This document shows, piece by piece, positions 56,101-59,100 of a DNA stretch of 64,000 nt. Under the pieces are notes generated by a model, which made no database searches, was not told the origin of the DNA, and saw only the letters and a program-made list of their open reading frames with translations. The translations under genes and the position numbers were made by a program. The stretch's first letter is position 1, and every line of letters begins with the position of its first letter. The stretch is from assembly GCF_032854445.1 (NCBI RefSeq), contig NC_088295.1:996501-1060500 (forward strand). The letters are read 5' to 3'. The stretch is from Liolophura sinensis. Lineage: Eukaryota; Mollusca; Polyplacophora; Chitonida; Chitonidae.

Positions 56101-59100
56101 GTAATGGAGAGGATGCTGAACTGATTCTCTGTCACTCGCATCCCCCCCCCCCCCCCCCCATCAGTAACACTCTGCTGGATTAAGAACTTCACCATGCAAT
56201 TAAAGAGCTAACTCAAGATGGTTCGAATTGATTGCTCACTTTTTCAGAAGTAATGAAGAATCACATACTTTAATAATTGGCATCAGTTCAAATAAAAGAA
56301 GTTATGTGAAAATCTACGTTTTGTTACACTGCTGCCTTACTTGGCATTGCGGAGATTTCCCTCATTTCATTTTCTGAGAGTCCTTTGTCTACATCCTGTT
56401 CTGATGATGGTTCATCATTTTCCATCACCAAGGACTGGGCACTATCATCATCATCATCATTTTGCACAATACCACTCAGCTGAAACTCATCGCGTATCCC
56501 CAGGCTATTCCCACACAGCAATGTACTCATGATATTAATACCACTCGAACCTGAAACAGAACAATTCTTTTAGGGCCAGTGATTTTCCATTTCAAAAAGA
56601 CAATCCGTTTCAGTTCCGTTTCATTATATATATATCCCATCTCCAAAAATCAAATATGTTTGACATCAAACTGCTAAAACCCTTTTCAGGGCAATATAAT
56701 ATTGGCAAAAAATATCAAAAATTGATTTTTTTTAATGTCTGGATTGTCATATTTTCACAACAGTTTATATTTATATTTGAAAGGAGTCGGGGTAAATTAT
56801 AAATAATTTGAATAAATTATGTTGCCTGTTTCATTCTTCAATACTGACAAAAAAAGGCACTTGAGAAGAATCATTTATCACTGATAATCATTTATCACTG
56901 GTGTAAAGGTTATAGCTATCTCAGCAAATAATATCTGTATTTATGATATTGTCCTAGCCTAGTTTAGTCAGCCTAATGTTGAAGTACAACATCATCAGTT
57001 TTTTGTGTTAACATCAGTCAGGCCTACTCTCCTATAATTCAGTAAATGTTTATACTGTGCAAAGGACTTGTCCACATTTACATTGGCGACAGGCATCCAC
57101 AAAGCTATAGCTACTACAGCTGCCAAACAGGGAAATCTCTGCCCAAGTCCTTGTCAATAGTGTTTGGAGATCCAGTCCATCCTGATGTGATGAGGAAGAT
57201 GAGGAACTGTTTTTCCATCTTCTGAAGAGATTTCTTGAATACACTTTGACAGGACTTTTTGTGTTTTGACTTTTCAAGTGACTTCATCAGTGACAGCAAT
57301 CTGTCAGTTCCTTCTTCACAGCTAGTTTTAGTTGACCCAGCCTCTTGGTACACTTGAGTGTCTTCAATTAAATTGTAGGCTTTACATGCCAGAGGACCTT
57401 CTGGTGCCCTTCTAAGGTTGTAAGGGCAGAAATGAGACAGCCAGTTCTCAATAAGTGAAGTTCAAGTAAGATCTCTGGGTAGATGGTTTTGTGAGATGTA
57501 AGTTCAATGTTTTGTTCCACTGCCATCCCAATTTGCTTCGGTCTTGAAGAAACTTTCGCACATGTGTATATAGCTGGAATAGTAAATGGTTGCCTCAAAC
57601 CAGGAGTTCCATCTTGTTGACACCAGCTTAGGGGGCAGTTATACTCAGGAACCCACTCACAAACTGTTTCAAACAAAATGTTTCAACTTCCTGCTAGCTT
57701 TTTTAAACAAAGCCGACTCATGCATTGTGATCAGTGTGGCAGTCTGAGAAAAGTCAGTTCACAAACATGTCTCCGGGTGGGTTCAGAATGTGTGCCAAAC
57801 ACAGCATATGCCTGGCGTTTGGAAATACTGGACACAACAGCTCCCTAAAAGTGTTTTTGCAGTAGCCTTGTAGGCATCAGAATCAGACAGAATCTGCAAT
57901 AATGCATACAGGTACATCCTTCACAAATGATTTGAGACAATCAAAATGTTTGTCAAAAAGACGGTGTGTTTCAAAATGAAGGTGTCTGAGCGTGGATGTT
58001 TGCGGCAAACTTCTACCTTGTTTGCAATGTTTCACAACAAATGGTTTCATTTTATCACTTTTTTTCCAATGGAATGTCTGCAATTGTGCACATCTTAACA
58101 AGGTCTAGGATAAAATCATCCCGCAGGTCCTTACATTTCAAGATGGTTGGAAGAGTTGGCTATCTTACATGTACTTTGGTTTGCTCCCCTTTCTTTGTGA
58201 CTCGATTTGTAAAATGTTTTTTTTTTCGACCTATGGTCTTTCACGGTATCCACGTGCATACAATCCATCCTGTGTTGACAATATTTATAAAACAGTATAT
58301 CTGCATCACAGTAAAAATCATCTTCAAACAGTCTGCAGCATTCTGCAGCTGTCACTTTGCAGACTGGTGACAGGAGACAAAATTTCGTTTAGGTTGCCAT
58401 TATGGATACAGTACCCCATTATAACTTATGTTTTTTGGGAGGGATGAATGTAATTCTGTGTATTTTAGGGTATAGAGTCTTTTTTTCTTGCTGCCAGTGT
58501 GCCGATTTTCGTGTACAGGTGCATGCTTGGTATCAAAATGATGGAAATTGTCTAAGCTGTAAGCTGGTACGAGTTTTAATGATGAAAGTTTGAAATTCTG
58601 GGCGAGAGGACACAAGGAGACAAGTGGTGATGAGGCTGCCAGTGACCTCCATATGGCGTTGCTAAGCACCCCTCTCAGCTGACGGCATAGAAAGGTCCAG
58701 ACTTTTGACCTATGTCAAGATTTTTATGGCTTCTTTCCCACAGGCTGAGCCATGTATGCACCAAAGCTTATTTTATTTTTTATACTATATCTCAACAAGT
58801 TACACTGAATAAACAATAATAATAATCCGAAAGAAGACAATAGGTGTCACGTAGGAATACCTGTGTGGACGCTAATAATCCGAACGAAAACAATAGGTGT
58901 CCTGTAGGAATACTTGTGTGGACCCTAAATAATCCGAACGAAAACAATATGTGCCACACAGGAATACCTATGTGGACGCTAATAATCCGAATGAAAACAA
59001 TAGGTGTTCCGCTGGACTAACTGCTTGGACCCTTAATAATTCGAACGAAACCAACAGGTGTCCCGCAGAGCTGTGTAAAAGTGGAATAATTCCTCAGACA

